DNA from: Micromonospora sp. WMMD812
GTDB lineage: Bacteria > Actinomycetota > Actinomycetes > Mycobacteriales > Micromonosporaceae
Direction: 5' to 3'
DNA: 64,000 bases
Assembly (NCBI RefSeq): GCF_027497215.1
Contig: NZ_CP114904.1
Coordinates: 2,812,001-2,876,000 of the forward strand
Position 1 is the stretch's first letter; every line of letters starts with the position of its first letter. The notes below the pieces were generated by a model. The model had not been told where the DNA came from and did not search any database. It saw nothing but the letters and a program-made list of their open reading frames with translations. Positions 52,631 to 60,999 of this stretch are shown here, in pieces. Made by a program: the position numbers and the translations under genes.

Positions 52631-53035
52631 GTGAGTCTTGACGACACCGAACTGCCCCGCACCGAGGACGAGTGGCGGGTCCGGCTGACCCCGGAGGAGT
52701 TCCGGGTCCTGCGCGAGGCCGGCACCGAGCGCCCGTGGACCGGCGAGTACGTCGACACGAAGACGCCGGGGGTCTACCACTGCCGGGCCTGCGGGTTGGA
52801 GCTCTTCTCCAGCGACACCAAGTTCGACTCGCACTGCGGCTGGCCGAGCTTCGACGACGCCATCCCGGGTCGGGTCAAGGAGATCGAGGACCGCTCCCTC
52901 GGCACGGTCCGTACGGAGATCCGCTGCGCCCGCTGCGACAGCCACCTCGGGCACGTCTTCCACGGCGAGGGCTTCACCCCGAAGGACACCCGGCACTGCG
53001 TCAACTCGGTCTCCATCCGCCTCGAGCCGCGCTGA
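52631..53035 (+). CDS. msrB: Peptide methionine-(R)-S-oxide reductase
   Basis: A 134-residue enzyme that reduces methionine-R-sulfoxide. Two zinc-binding CxxC pairs (YHCRACG and IRCARCDSHLGHVF) and the catalytic Cys in RHCVNSVSI are present. It shares a promoter region with a DNA repair gene, which hints at oxidative-damage control. GTG 52631 is chosen over 52595 from the -10 position. Confidence 0.94.
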   Translation: MSLDDTELPRTEDEWRVRLTPEEFRVLREAGTERPWTGEYVDTKTPGVYHCRACGLELFSSDTKFDSHCGWPSFDDAIPGRVKEIEDRSLGTVRTEIRCARCDSHLGHVFHGEGFTPKDTRHCVNSVSIRLEPR

Positions 53036-53040
53036 CCGGC

Positions 53041-53055
53041 GACCGGTGCCCGGTC
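53041..53055. terminator. Short hairpin between msrB and the DUF305 gene
   Basis: GACCGG and CCGGTC around TGC, between convergent genes. Weak but well placed. Confidence 0.4.
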
Positions 53056-53075
53056 GACGGAAGGCGGGTGGCCGG

Positions 53076-53639
53076 CTAGCCCGCCAGGAGCCGCACCTCC
53101 GCGGTGCGCGACTGCTCGATCCGCCGCGCGAGGTCACGCACGCCGGGATCGGTGCCGGCGGCCTGGTGCGCCCGCGCCAGGTCGGCCGCCGACCGCTGGT
53201 GGGCGCCGAGCACCTCGCGCAGCACCCGGTCGGCGTCGGGGCCGCTGGCCGTCCGTAACCGGGTGAGCTCCTCGGCGGTGACCCCGTGGCCGTCGTGCGC
53301 GTGGCGGCCGGGGCCGGCCGACGGACCGGCGGAGCGCAGCCAGTCCCGCATGGTGGCCAGTTCGTCCGCCTCGGTGACGTCGATCGCGGCGACCAGGGTC
53401 CGCAGCTCGGCGTCGGTCACCCGGTCGCGGGCCAGCCGCACGATCTCCAGGGTCTGCTCGGTGTGCGCCACCATCATCGTCAGGAAGAGCCGGTCGATGC
53501 CGCTCAGCTCCGGCGCGGTGGACGCGCCGGGTGTGGCGCCGACTGCCGGGGTCGCTGTGGGCGGCGCCGACGCGCCGACGGCACAGCCGGCGGTCAGCAG
53601 CAGGGCGACGAGTGGGGTCACCACGGACAGACGCGTCAT
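53076..53639 (-). CDS. DUF305 family lipoprotein
   Basis: A 187-residue exported protein. The signal peptide ends in the lipobox LTAGC. The DUF305 ferritin-like helical fold shows in FLTMMVAHTEQTLEIVRLAR (the usual MI.HH is here MMVAHTEQ) and TEADELATMRDWL; the HAHDGHG stretch is His-rich. Some members bind copper or silver; the metal here is unknown. GGAGGACGGC precedes ATG 53639. Confidence 0.85.
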   Translation of the reverse strand: MTRLSVVTPLVALLLTAGCAVGASAPPTATPAVGATPGASTAPELSGIDRLFLTMMVAHTEQTLEIVRLARDRVTDAELRTLVAAIDVTEADELATMRDWLRSAGPSAGPGRHAHDGHGVTAEELTRLRTASGPDADRVLREVLGAHQRSAADLARAHQAAGTDPGVRDLARRIEQSRTAEVRLLAG

Positions 53640-53707
53640 GCCGTCCTCCGATCTTCCGGCCCGAAGGAGGGCGCGGCCCGGTGCCGGTACGGGCCGCGCC
53701 CGGACGG

Positions 53708-54448
53708 TCAGATCTGGCTCCAGAGCGCCGGCACGTTCGGCGGCTCCCAGCCGGCGATGGCGGTGTGCGCCTGCCGGCACCGGTAGCTGATCCCGTTGTA
53801 GGTGACCTGGTCGTTGACCTGGTAGGCGCGACCCGCCGTCCAAGTGCCGCTGGCGGGCGGGTTGGTCGGCGTGGGCGTCGGACGCGGCGTGGGCGTCGGG
53901 CTGGGGGTGGGCGTGGGGGTGGGGCCCGGGCCTCCGCCGCCGCCGATCTGCACGTCGATGCAGGAGTAGAACGCGTTGGCCGTGTCGGCGATGTTCCAGA
54001 TGGCGAGGATCTTCTGCCGTCCCGAGAAGCCGCCGAGGTTGACGGTGTGCGAGACCGTGGCGCCGGGCTGCTGGCCGTTGCCGTTGACCACGCCGACCCG
54101 GGTGTTGCCGATGTAGTACTCCCAGTTGCTGGTGGCGTGCCGCGCGGTGTTGATCCAGGTGAACGTCACCGTGCTGCCGACCGAGGTGGCCGGCCAGCCG
54201 CGGCTGTCGTCGTTCAGGACCGCGAAGTGGGCGATGTTGGCGTGGCAGTTGCGCAGCCCCTTCGGGCCCTCGACGCTCTGCGGCTCGTACTTGATCTGCC
54301 CGCAGTCGGGGACCCGGTTCTGCGCGCAGAGCGCCTGCCGGCTGGGTGGGGACGACACGTAGCCGTGTGCCTGCGCCGGCGCCGCGACGGCCAGCGAGGA
54401 CACGACGGCACCGGCCGCCACGAGGGGGACGGTGATTCTTCGACGCAT
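53708..54448 (-). CDS. AA10 lytic polysaccharide monooxygenase with CBM5/12
   Basis: A 246-residue secreted copper enzyme. Signal peptide cleavage after AQA exposes His28 (HGYVSSPPSR), the first ligand of the histidine brace; the second is in NTARHATSNWEYYI. The catalytic domain runs to about 172, followed by a Thr-Pro repeat linker and a chitin-binding CBM5/12 (TWTAGRAYQVNDQVTYNGIS, then YRCRQAHTA). The set points to chitin. The upstream region is strikingly AT-rich for this genome. Confidence 0.93.
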   Translation of the reverse strand: MRRRITVPLVAAGAVVSSLAVAAPAQAHGYVSSPPSRQALCAQNRVPDCGQIKYEPQSVEGPKGLRNCHANIAHFAVLNDDSRGWPATSVGSTVTFTWINTARHATSNWEYYIGNTRVGVVNGNGQQPGATVSHTVNLGGFSGRQKILAIWNIADTANAFYSCIDVQIGGGGGPGPTPTPTPSPTPTPRPTPTPTNPPASGTWTAGRAYQVNDQVTYNGISYRCRQAHTAIAGWEPPNVPALWSQI

Positions 54449-54483
54449 GGTGGCACCTCCTCTGCCTGGTGAAGGTGCCCCCC

Positions 54484-54540
54484 AACATAATTTAAACTTT
54501 GTTAACAGTAAAGACCGTCATCGATAAATACATCGTCAGA
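54484..54540 (-). promoter_or_regulatory. AT-rich promoter region of the LPMO gene
   Basis: About 57 bases with long A/T runs (ACATAATTTAAACTTTG, then GATAAATAC) in a genome of very high GC. It holds GTTAAC and a repeated CATCG. It may carry the LPMO promoter and a binding site for a nucleoid protein or regulator; no DasR-type site was found. Confidence 0.45.
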
Positions 54541-54551
54541 CGCGAATGCGG

Positions 54552-54827
54552 TCACAGCACCAGGGTGCAGCCCCGTTCGTCCACCCCGTCGGCCGTCTCG
54601 TCGTCGAGCCAGACCCCGCCGGTGGCCAGGTAGCGGAACCGGTACTCGCCCGGCCCGAGCCGCACGGTCACCGTCCGGGTGCCGTCCCGGCGGGCGACGA
54701 GTTCGTGCCGTCCCGGCTCCCACCCGTTGAAGCAGCCGACCACGCTCACCGTGCCGGCCGGGGCGTCCCCCGGAAGGCAGAAGGTGACCCGGGTCTTGTT
54801 GCCGAAGAGCTTGTTGCGCTTGATCAC
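54552..54827 (-). CDS. Glycogen-binding CBM48-like (isoamylase early-set) protein
   Basis: A 91-residue protein with a single immunoglobulin-like module: VTFCLPGDAPAGTVSVVGCF, NGWEPGRHELV and GEYRFRYLATGGVWLDDE are the AMPK-beta/isoamylase N-terminal signature. It would bind alpha-glucan; a partner enzyme is not evident nearby. GGAGG lies before GTG 54827. Confidence 0.85.
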   Translation of the reverse strand: MIKRNKLFGNKTRVTFCLPGDAPAGTVSVVGCFNGWEPGRHELVARRDGTRTVTVRLGPGEYRFRYLATGGVWLDDETADGVDERGCTLVL

Positions 54828-54987
54828 GGGGGGACCTCCAGGGGCTTCGAGGGACGCTCACCAGGCCTAACGGCCGACACGCCGGAGCCGACACGCCGCC
54901 CGGGCGGGCCGGCTTGCGCCATTTCGCCCAACAGCGGCGAGGACTGCCGCACCCTGGGAGTACATGTCCTGAATCGGGGGGTTTCTC

Positions 54988-55248
54988 GTGGCAACCTGTG
55001 AGGTCTGCGGCAACGACTACTGGATGGCGTTCGAGGTACGGACCGTCAGCGGCGACACGCACACGTTCGACAGCTTCGAGTGCGCGATCCACAAGATGGC
55101 GCCGATCTGCGAACACTGCCAGATCAAGATCGTCGGGCACGGCGTCGAGGTCTCCGGCCGCTTCTTCTGCTCCGGGCACTGCGCCCGGGCCGTCGAGGGC
55201 GCCAAGGGCGCCGAGATCCGGGACGCGGTCGGCGCCCGCCCCGCCTGA
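54988..55248 (+). CDS. Conserved Cys-rich, zinc-ribbon-like small protein
   Basis: An 86-residue protein beginning MATCEVCGNDYWMAFEVRTV, with Cys and His at CEVC, CAIH, CEHC and CSGHC, spaced like two metal sites. The pattern is conserved in actinomycetes as far as I recall, with no known function. A G-run lies seven bases before GTG 54988. Confidence 0.75.
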   Translation: MATCEVCGNDYWMAFEVRTVSGDTHTFDSFECAIHKMAPICEHCQIKIVGHGVEVSGRFFCSGHCARAVEGAKGAEIRDAVGARPA

Positions 55249-55262
55249 GGCACCCGCTGGGA

Positions 55263-55424
55263 TACGGTCGTCGCATGCAGCCGTTCCCGGGCGTCCTGCC
55301 CCCGCCGCGCTCCTGACCGGAGCGCCGCGCCTGCCACCGACCGGGTGACCCGGGTCGGCCTTCTCGTCGTGTGCGCTCCGCCGACGTCGTCCCCGTCAGC
55401 GGCTCACCCTCTCGGAGCGCACGC
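55263..55424 (+). promoter_or_regulatory. Leader region with alternative hairpins before the EamA gene (predicted translational attenuator)
   Basis: TACGGT (55263-55268) is followed after six bases by a 13-codon leader ORF. Four complementary segments follow: 1, GCGCTCC (55307-55313); 2, GGAGCGC (55319-55325); 3, GCGCTCC within GTGCGCTCCG (55371-55380); 4, CGGAGCGCAC (55413-55422). Segment 4 contains the ribosome site of the EamA gene and abuts its ATG. Pairs 1:2 plus 3:4 hide the site; pair 2:3 (8 bp) would free it. A strong hairpin lies between 2 and 3 (55337-55359). Confidence 0.65.
55275..55316 (+). CDS. Leader peptide of the EamA gene
   Basis: MQPFPGVLPPPRS, 13 residues with five prolines, three of them consecutive, so a ribosome-stalling candidate. 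Its ATG is six bases after a -10-like element, and its stop codon lies in the loop of the first hairpin. No protein product function is claimed beyond regulation. Confidence 0.55.
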   Translation: MQPFPGVLPPPRS

Positions 55425-56450
55425 ATGTCCTCTCGTCGCACGCCGTCCGCCCGCCGGACGGCGGTCAACCACGACCGCACCGGACTGATCCAGATCACCG
55501 TCACCGGAGTGCTGTGGGGCACCACCGGAGTCGTCGTACATCTCGTCCACGACACCACCGGCCTGAACCCGGTGGCCATCGGCTTCCACCGCCTGGCGAT
55601 CGCCGCGCTCGTCCTCACGGCAGTCGCCGCCGCACGGCTGCGCCCGATGCTGGCCGCGCTGCGCGCCACCCCGCTGCCGCTGCTGTTCACCGGCGTCGGG
55701 CTCGGCCTCTACCAGGCGCTCTACTTCGCCGCCGTCGCGCTGGCCGGGGTCGGCGTGGCCACCGTGGTCAGCCTGGGCCTGGCCCCCGTGCTCACCGCGG
55801 CCTGGGAGTCTGTCCGCGTCCGGCGGGCGCCCAGACCGGTCCGGCTGGGCACGCTCGGGGCCGCGGTCGTCGGTCTCGTCCTGATCACCGGGGCGGCGGC
55901 GCAGCCCACCGCGGCGGCGCCGCGACCACTGCTCGGCCTGCTCGCGGCGGCCGGGTCCGGCCTCGGGTACGCCGCAACCACCATCGTCAGCCGGAACGTC
56001 TCGCGGCACACCGCGCCGATGACGCTGACCACGATCTCGATGGTGATCGGCGCGCTGGCTCTCGCCCCGTTCGCGCTCGCCGCCGGTGCCGCGGTGCCGG
56101 TCCGCCCCGACGTGGTGGCCCTGCTGCTCTACCTCGGGGTGGTCACCACCGCGATCGCGTACGCGCTCTTCTACGCCGGGCTGCGCACCACCGAGGGCAG
56201 CGTCGCCGCGGTGCTGACCCTGGTGGAACCGCTCACCGCGGCGGCGCTCGCCGTGGCGCTCCTGGACGAGCCGCTGCCGACCCCGGTGCTCCTCGGCGGG
56301 GTGCTGCTGCTGGCCGCGGTCGCGGCGACGTACCTGGCGCCGGACCGGAACCCCGCGCCGCCGTCGACGACGCCGGTCGCGCCGCCGGGGGAACTGGCCG
56401 GCGCGGCGCGCGACGGCGGTGACGGCACGGGTCACGGCGCCGGGACGTAG
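55425..56450 (+). CDS. EamA/DMT-family transporter
   Basis: A 341-residue membrane protein with ten helices in two EamA repeats: the first begins ITVTGVLWGTTGVVVHLV, the second ends TEGSVAAVLTLVEPLTAAAL. The family exports amino acids, purines, nucleosides or drugs. The ribosome site GGAG seven bases before ATG 55425 is part of hairpin segment 4 of the leader, so translation is probably conditional. Confidence 0.87.
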   Translation: MSSRRTPSARRTAVNHDRTGLIQITVTGVLWGTTGVVVHLVHDTTGLNPVAIGFHRLAIAALVLTAVAAARLRPMLAALRATPLPLLFTGVGLGLYQALYFAAVALAGVGVATVVSLGLAPVLTAAWESVRVRRAPRPVRLGTLGAAVVGLVLITGAAAQPTAAAPRPLLGLLAAAGSGLGYAATTIVSRNVSRHTAPMTLTTISMVIGALALAPFALAAGAAVPVRPDVVALLLYLGVVTTAIAYALFYAGLRTTEGSVAAVLTLVEPLTAAALAVALLDEPLPTPVLLGGVLLLAAVAATYLAPDRNPAPPSTTPVAPPGELAGAARDGGDGTGHGAGT

Positions 56451-56487
56451 CACCGGGCCGGACAGGCCGGCGGCCTACCATCGCAGG

Positions 56488-56940
56488 ATGCCGTCGCAGA
56501 CGACCGAGGTCCGCACCGCCGCCTTCACCGACCTGGACACCCGCACCTTCCACGACCTGCTGAAGCTGCGGCTGGACGTGTTCGTGGTCGAGCAGAACTG
56601 CCCCTACCCGGAACTCGACGGGCGCGACGTCGAGCCGGGCACCCGGCACCTCTGGCTCACCGACGGCGGTGCGCCGCTGGCGTACCTGCGCATCCTGGCC
56701 GATCCGGGGGGCGTGGCGCGGATCGGCCGGGTGGTCGTCGCCCCGTCCGCGCGCGGCGGCGGACACGCGGGCCGGCTGATGACCGAGGCGCTCGCCGTCG
56801 TGGGCGGCCGCCCCTGCGTGCTGGAGGCCCAGTCCTACCTGGTCGACTTCTACGCGCAGCACGGCTTCACCGTCTCCGGCCCGGAGTACGTCGAGGACGG
56901 CATCCCGCACACCCCGATGCGCCGCGAACCAACCCGCTGA
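56488..56940 (+). CDS. ElaA-type GNAT acetyltransferase
   Basis: A 150-residue GNAT. LLKLRLDVFVVEQNCPYPEL followed by DGRDVEPGTRHLWL is the ElaA signature; ARIGRVVVAPSARGGGHAGR is the acetyl-CoA loop. The substrate is unknown. TACCAT lies six bases before ATG 56488. Confidence 0.88.
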   Translation: MPSQTTEVRTAAFTDLDTRTFHDLLKLRLDVFVVEQNCPYPELDGRDVEPGTRHLWLTDGGAPLAYLRILADPGGVARIGRVVVAPSARGGGHAGRLMTEALAVVGGRPCVLEAQSYLVDFYAQHGFTVSGPEYVEDGIPHTPMRREPTR

Positions 56941-57023
56941 CCACCGGCCGGCCGGCGTCGCGGTAACGCCACGGGACCACCAGCCAGGGGGACGTCGCGG
57001 TCGCCGTCGAGCCGTCGGCGGGC

Positions 57024-57053
57024 CCGCCGCTGTACGGACAGCGTCAGCGGCGG
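57024..57053. terminator. Hairpin between convergent ElaA and chdC genes
   Basis: CCGCCGCTG and CAGCGGCGG pair around 12 bases; the flanks extend the stem with mismatches. Confidence 0.5.
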
Positions 57054-57067
57054 CCCTGCCGCGCCGT

Positions 57068-57769
57068 TCAGACCAGGCAGGTCACGATCTCGGCGATGGA
57101 GCGGCGGCGGCCGGTGAAGAAGGGGATCTCCTCCCGGACGTGCCGGCGCGCGCCCGAGGCGCGCAGGTCGCGCATCAGGTCCACGATCCGGTGCAGCTCG
57201 TCGCCCTCGAAGGCGAGCATCCACTCGTAGTCGCCGAGCGCGAACGAGGCCACCGTGTTGGCCCGCACGTCGGGGTAGTTGCGGGCCAACCGGCCGTGCT
57301 CGGCGAGCAGCTCGCGCCGCTCCTCGTCGGGCAGCAGGTACCACTCGTAGGAGCGGACGAAGGGGTAGACGCAGACGTAACGGCGCGCCTTCTCCCCGGC
57401 CAGGAAGGCCGGGATGTGGCTCTTGTTGAACTCGGCCGGCCGGTGCAGGGCCATCTGCGACCAGACCGGGGCCATCGCCCGGCCCAGCGTGGTACGCCGG
57501 AACCGCAGGTACGCGTCCTGGAGCGCGTCGCTGGAGGCCGAGTGCCACCAGATCATCAGATCCGCGTCGGCGCGCAGCCCGGCCACGTCGTACGTGCCGC
57601 GGACCACGACGTCCTTGCCGGCCAACTCCTCGAACAGCGCCTGCACCTCGGCGGTGACGTTGTCCCGCAGGGACGGCAGCGGGCTGTTGGCCCGGAACAC
57701 CGACCACATGGTGTAGCGGATGCTGGCGTTCAGCTCGCGCAGCCGGGCAGCGTTGGTCTGCTCGGTCAT
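57068..57769 (-). CDS. chdC: Coproheme decarboxylase (HemQ)
   Basis: A 233-residue chlorite-dismutase-fold enzyme that converts coprohaem III to haem b, last step of the coproporphyrin pathway. The segment [20 protein letters not shown] contains the Tyr of the YPF motif used in catalysis. It is encoded last in the operon hemE-cgoX-chdC; its ATG overlaps the cgoX stop (ATGA). Confidence 0.93.
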   Translation of the reverse strand: MTEQTNAARLRELNASIRYTMWSVFRANSPLPSLRDNVTAEVQALFEELAGKDVVVRGTYDVAGLRADADLMIWWHSASSDALQDAYLRFRRTTLGRAMAPVWSQMALHRPAEFNKSHIPAFLAGEKARRYVCVYPFVRSYEWYLLPDEERRELLAEHGRLARNYPDVRANTVASFALGDYEWMLAFEGDELHRIVDLMRDLRASGARRHVREEIPFFTGRRRSIAEIVTCLV

Positions 57770-59175
57770 CTCCCCGATCCTCCCAGTGCAGTGATGATCT
57801 CGTCGGCCGCCGTCTCACCCGAACGGACGCAGACCGGGATGCCGACCCCGTCGTACCCCGCGCCGGCCAGGGCCAGCGTCGGGTGGCTCGCCCGCAGCGC
57901 GGCCCGGACGCCGGCCACCCGGTCGGTGTGCCCCGGCGTGTACTGGGGCAGCGCCCCGCCCCACCGCTGCACGTGCCCGTCCACCGCAGCGGGCAGCGGG
58001 GTGCCGAGCACGGCCGACAGCTCCCGGTGCACGGTCGCGGCCAGGTCCTCGTCCGGGCGTTGCAGCGACGCCTCCTCGCCGTACCGGCCGACCGAGGCGC
58101 GAACCAGGGCCACGCCGTCCGGGCGGCGCAGGTGCCCCCACTTGGTGGTGAAGAACGTCGACGCCTTGACGAGCAGCCCTTCGGTGCCGGGCACCAGGAA
58201 GCCGGACAGCTCGGGCAGCGCCGGCTCGGGCAGCGCCAGGGTGACCAGCGCGACGCTCGCGTAGTCCAGCCCGCCCACGGTGCCGGCCAGTTCCGGGGCC
58301 GGCCCGGCGAGCAGCCGGGCGGCCGGCCGGGCCGGCACGGCGAGCACCACCGCGTCGACCTCGACGTCCTCCGGATCCCGGGTCGGGCCGACGGTCAGCC
58401 GCCAGCCGGCCGGCGTCGGGCGCAGCTCCCGCACCGCCGCGTCCCGGCGGATCGTCGCGCCGCTGGCCCGCGCCGCGCCCTCGACCAGGGTGCCGAGCCC
58501 GCCGGCCAGGGTGCCGAAGACCGGCGCGCCCGGGGCGCGCGGCGCGGCGGCCTGCGCGGCGCGGACCGCGCCGACCAGAGTGTGCTCCGCCCGGGCCGCC
58601 CGGGCCAGTGCCGGCATCGTGGTGACCAGGGAGAGATCGTCGGCCCGGCCGGCGTACACCCCGCCCAGCATCGGGTCGACCAGGCGGTCCACCACCTCGT
58701 CGCCGAACCGCGAGCGGACCAGGGCACCGACCGCCACGTCCTCGTCCGGGCCGAGCAGGGCACGGCCCTCGTCGCGGTCGGCGTCCGCGGCCGGCGTCGC
58801 CACCGTCGCCACCCGGTCGAGATCCCCGGGTACGCCGACCAGCGTGCCGCCCGGGATCGGGCGCAGCCCGCCGTCGACGGCGAGCGCGGCCTGCCCGACC
58901 GTGGGATGGACGATCCGGTCGGCCAGCCCGAGCCGGCGGACCAGCGCCACGGCGGCGGACTCCCCGCCGGCCGGGTCGCGCATCAGGAACGACTCGGCGC
59001 CGAACTCGACCGGCCCGCCGGCCAGCTCACCGGTGCGCAGCTTGCCGCCGAGCGCGCCGGACTGCTCGTACACCGTGATCTCGGTGCCGGCGGGCGCCTC
59101 GTCGCGCAACCGGACGGCGGCGGCCAGCCCGGCGATCCCGCCGCCGACCACCGCCACCCGCCACGGCCGCCGCAT
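57766..59175 (-). CDS. cgoX: Coproporphyrinogen III oxidase (HemY/HemG-type)
   Basis: A 469-residue FAD protein. The dinucleotide-binding start is [17 protein letters not shown], and the end [20 protein letters not shown] is the family's flavin-binding C-terminus. In Actinobacteria this enzyme oxidises coproporphyrinogen rather than protoporphyrinogen, which agrees with chdC next door. It starts five bases after the hemE stop. Confidence 0.92.
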   Translation of the reverse strand: MRRPWRVAVVGGGIAGLAAAVRLRDEAPAGTEITVYEQSGALGGKLRTGELAGGPVEFGAESFLMRDPAGGESAAVALVRRLGLADRIVHPTVGQAALAVDGGLRPIPGGTLVGVPGDLDRVATVATPAADADRDEGRALLGPDEDVAVGALVRSRFGDEVVDRLVDPMLGGVYAGRADDLSLVTTMPALARAARAEHTLVGAVRAAQAAAPRAPGAPVFGTLAGGLGTLVEGAARASGATIRRDAAVRELRPTPAGWRLTVGPTRDPEDVEVDAVVLAVPARPAARLLAGPAPELAGTVGGLDYASVALVTLALPEPALPELSGFLVPGTEGLLVKASTFFTTKWGHLRRPDGVALVRASVGRYGEEASLQRPDEDLAATVHRELSAVLGTPLPAAVDGHVQRWGGALPQYTPGHTDRVAGVRAALRASHPTLALAGAGYDGVGIPVCVRSGETAADEIITALGGSGR

Positions 59176-59180
59176 GCCGC

Positions 59181-60284
59181 TCAGCCCCGGTCGTCCGGAC
59201 CGGCGGTCAGCTCGTGCACGAGCGCGACCACCCGGGTCAGCACGTCCGGGTCGGTCTCCGGGAGCACACCGTGCCCGAGGTTGAACACGTGCCCCGGAGC
59301 GGCCCGCCCCTCCGCCAGCACCCGGCGCACCTCGGCCTCGACCACCGGCCAGTCGGCGAGCAGCACGGCCGGGTCGAGGTTGCCCTGCACGGCCTTGTCC
59401 GGGCCGATCCGGCGGGTGGCGACGTCCAGCGGCGTCCGCCAGTCGACGCCGACCACGTCAGCGCCGGCCTCGCCCATCGCGCCGAGCAGCTCGGCGGTGC
59501 CCACGCCGAAGTGGATGCGCGGCACCCCGGCGTCGGCGAGCCCGGCCAGCACCGTCGTCGAGTGCGGCAACACGTAGCGGCGGTAGTCGGCCAGCGACAG
59601 CGCGCCGGCCCACGAGTCGAAGAGCTGCACCGCGGAGACCCCGGCCGCCACCTGAACGCGCAGGAACGCCAGCGTGATCTCGGCCAGCCGGGCGCAGAGC
59701 GCGTGCCACAGCTCCGGGTCGCCGTACATCAGCGCCTTGGTCTTCGCGTGGGTGCGCGACGGGCCACCCTCGACCAGGTAGCTGGCCAGGGTGAACGGCG
59801 CGCCGGCGAAGCCGATCAGCGGGGTGTCGCCCAGCTCGGTGACGAGCTGACGGACGGCCTCGTCCACGTACGGGACGTCGTCACGGCTGATCGGGCGGAT
59901 CCGCTCGACGTCCTCGGCGGTGCGCACCGGCTCGGCCACCACCGGTCCGGTGCCCGGCACGATGTCCAGGTCCACTCCGGCGGCGGCGACCGGCACCACG
60001 ATGTCGCTGAACAGGATCGCGGCGTCCACGCCGTGCCGGCGTACCGGCTGGAGGGTGATCTCGGTGACCAGGTCGGGCCGGCGGCAGGACTCCAGCATCG
60101 CCACGTTCGCCCGGATCTCCCGGTATTCCGGCAGCGAGCGACCGGCCTGGCGCATGAACCAGACCGGGGTGTGCGGGCCGGCCTGACGTCGGCAGGCGCG
60201 GACGAAGGGCGAGTCGCCCGGTCCGGCGAGGGCGGGGGCGGGGGCTCCGTCTCGGGCTGCGGTGCCCGTGCTGTCCGTGGTCAT
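59181..60284 (-). CDS. hemE: Uroporphyrinogen decarboxylase
   Basis: About 367 residues. [17 protein letters not shown] is the N-terminal signature, [10 protein letters not shown] contains a catalytic Asp, and [11 protein letters not shown] and [12 protein letters not shown] complete the family pattern. It converts uroporphyrinogen III to coproporphyrinogen III, feeding CgoX. ATG 60284 is preferred (CACGAT seven bases upstream); ATG 60293 is an alternative. Confidence 0.94.
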   Translation of the reverse strand: MTTDSTGTAARDGAPAPALAGPGDSPFVRACRRQAGPHTPVWFMRQAGRSLPEYREIRANVAMLESCRRPDLVTEITLQPVRRHGVDAAILFSDIVVPVAAAGVDLDIVPGTGPVVAEPVRTAEDVERIRPISRDDVPYVDEAVRQLVTELGDTPLIGFAGAPFTLASYLVEGGPSRTHAKTKALMYGDPELWHALCARLAEITLAFLRVQVAAGVSAVQLFDSWAGALSLADYRRYVLPHSTTVLAGLADAGVPRIHFGVGTAELLGAMGEAGADVVGVDWRTPLDVATRRIGPDKAVQGNLDPAVLLADWPVVEAEVRRVLAEGRAAPGHVFNLGHGVLPETDPDVLTRVVALVHELTAGPDDRG

Positions 60285-60411
60285 CGCGGCCATCGTGCCA
60301 CGGCCCACAGCCGCCCCAGCGGCCCCCGCCCCGCATTGTGACCCGCCGCGCCCGACGACAAGTCGGCGCGCCGTCGCCGCCCCGGCGGGGACAGCGGCTT
60401 AGGCTGCCGAC

Positions 60412-60984
60412 ATGGCCCCCCCGATCGCGCTTCCGGAGACGTTCGCCCGCGCGGTCGCCGGGCTCCGATCCGCGGCGCCCCGGGCGGAGATCGTGCTCGA
60501 GGAGGTCGGCGCGCCGCAGCGGCTCGCCCCGTACGCCTTCGCGCTCTCCGCCAGCGTGCAGCGCGACGGCGACGAGGTGACCACCGGGCGGCTGATCCTG
60601 CTGCACGACCCGGCCGGGCACGAGGTGTGGCAGGGCACGCTGCGGCTGGTCACGTACGTGACCGCCGAGCTGGAGGTCGATCTGGCCGCCGACCCGCTGC
60701 TGCCCGGGGTGGGCTGGACCTGGCTGACCGACGCGCTGGACGCCCAGGGCGCCGGTCATCGGGCCGTCGGCGGGACGGTCACCCAGACCATGTCGACCCG
60801 GTTCGGTGACCTGGCCGGCCCACCGGCCGTCGGGGACATCGAGATCCGCGCCTCGTGGACGCCGGTCGACGACGACCTGGCACCGCACCTGCTGGCCTGG
60901 TGCGCGCTGCTGGCGTCGACGGCCGGGCTGCCGCCGCCCGGGGTGACCGCGCTGCCGGAGCGTCGCCCCGCCGGCGCGGCCTGA
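60412..60984 (+). CDS. DUF3000 family protein
   Basis: A 190-residue cytosolic actinobacterial protein of unknown function. LAPYAFALSASV, GRLILLHDPAGHEVWQGTLR and PGVGWTWLTDAL are the conserved blocks. The gene is generally found between hemE and the RNase D gene in Actinobacteria, as here. TAGGCT lies six bases before ATG 60412. Confidence 0.87.
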   Translation: MAPPIALPETFARAVAGLRSAAPRAEIVLEEVGAPQRLAPYAFALSASVQRDGDEVTTGRLILLHDPAGHEVWQGTLRLVTYVTAELEVDLAADPLLPGVGWTWLTDALDAQGAGHRAVGGTVTQTMSTRFGDLAGPPAVGDIEIRASWTPVDDDLAPHLLAWCALLASTAGLPPPGVTALPERRPAGAA

Positions 60985-60999
60985 CCCCGGGCAGGCCGG

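Noticed and set aside
54449..54551. DasR box upstream of the LPMO
   Set aside because: No sequence close to the ACTGGTCTAGACCAGT type is present.
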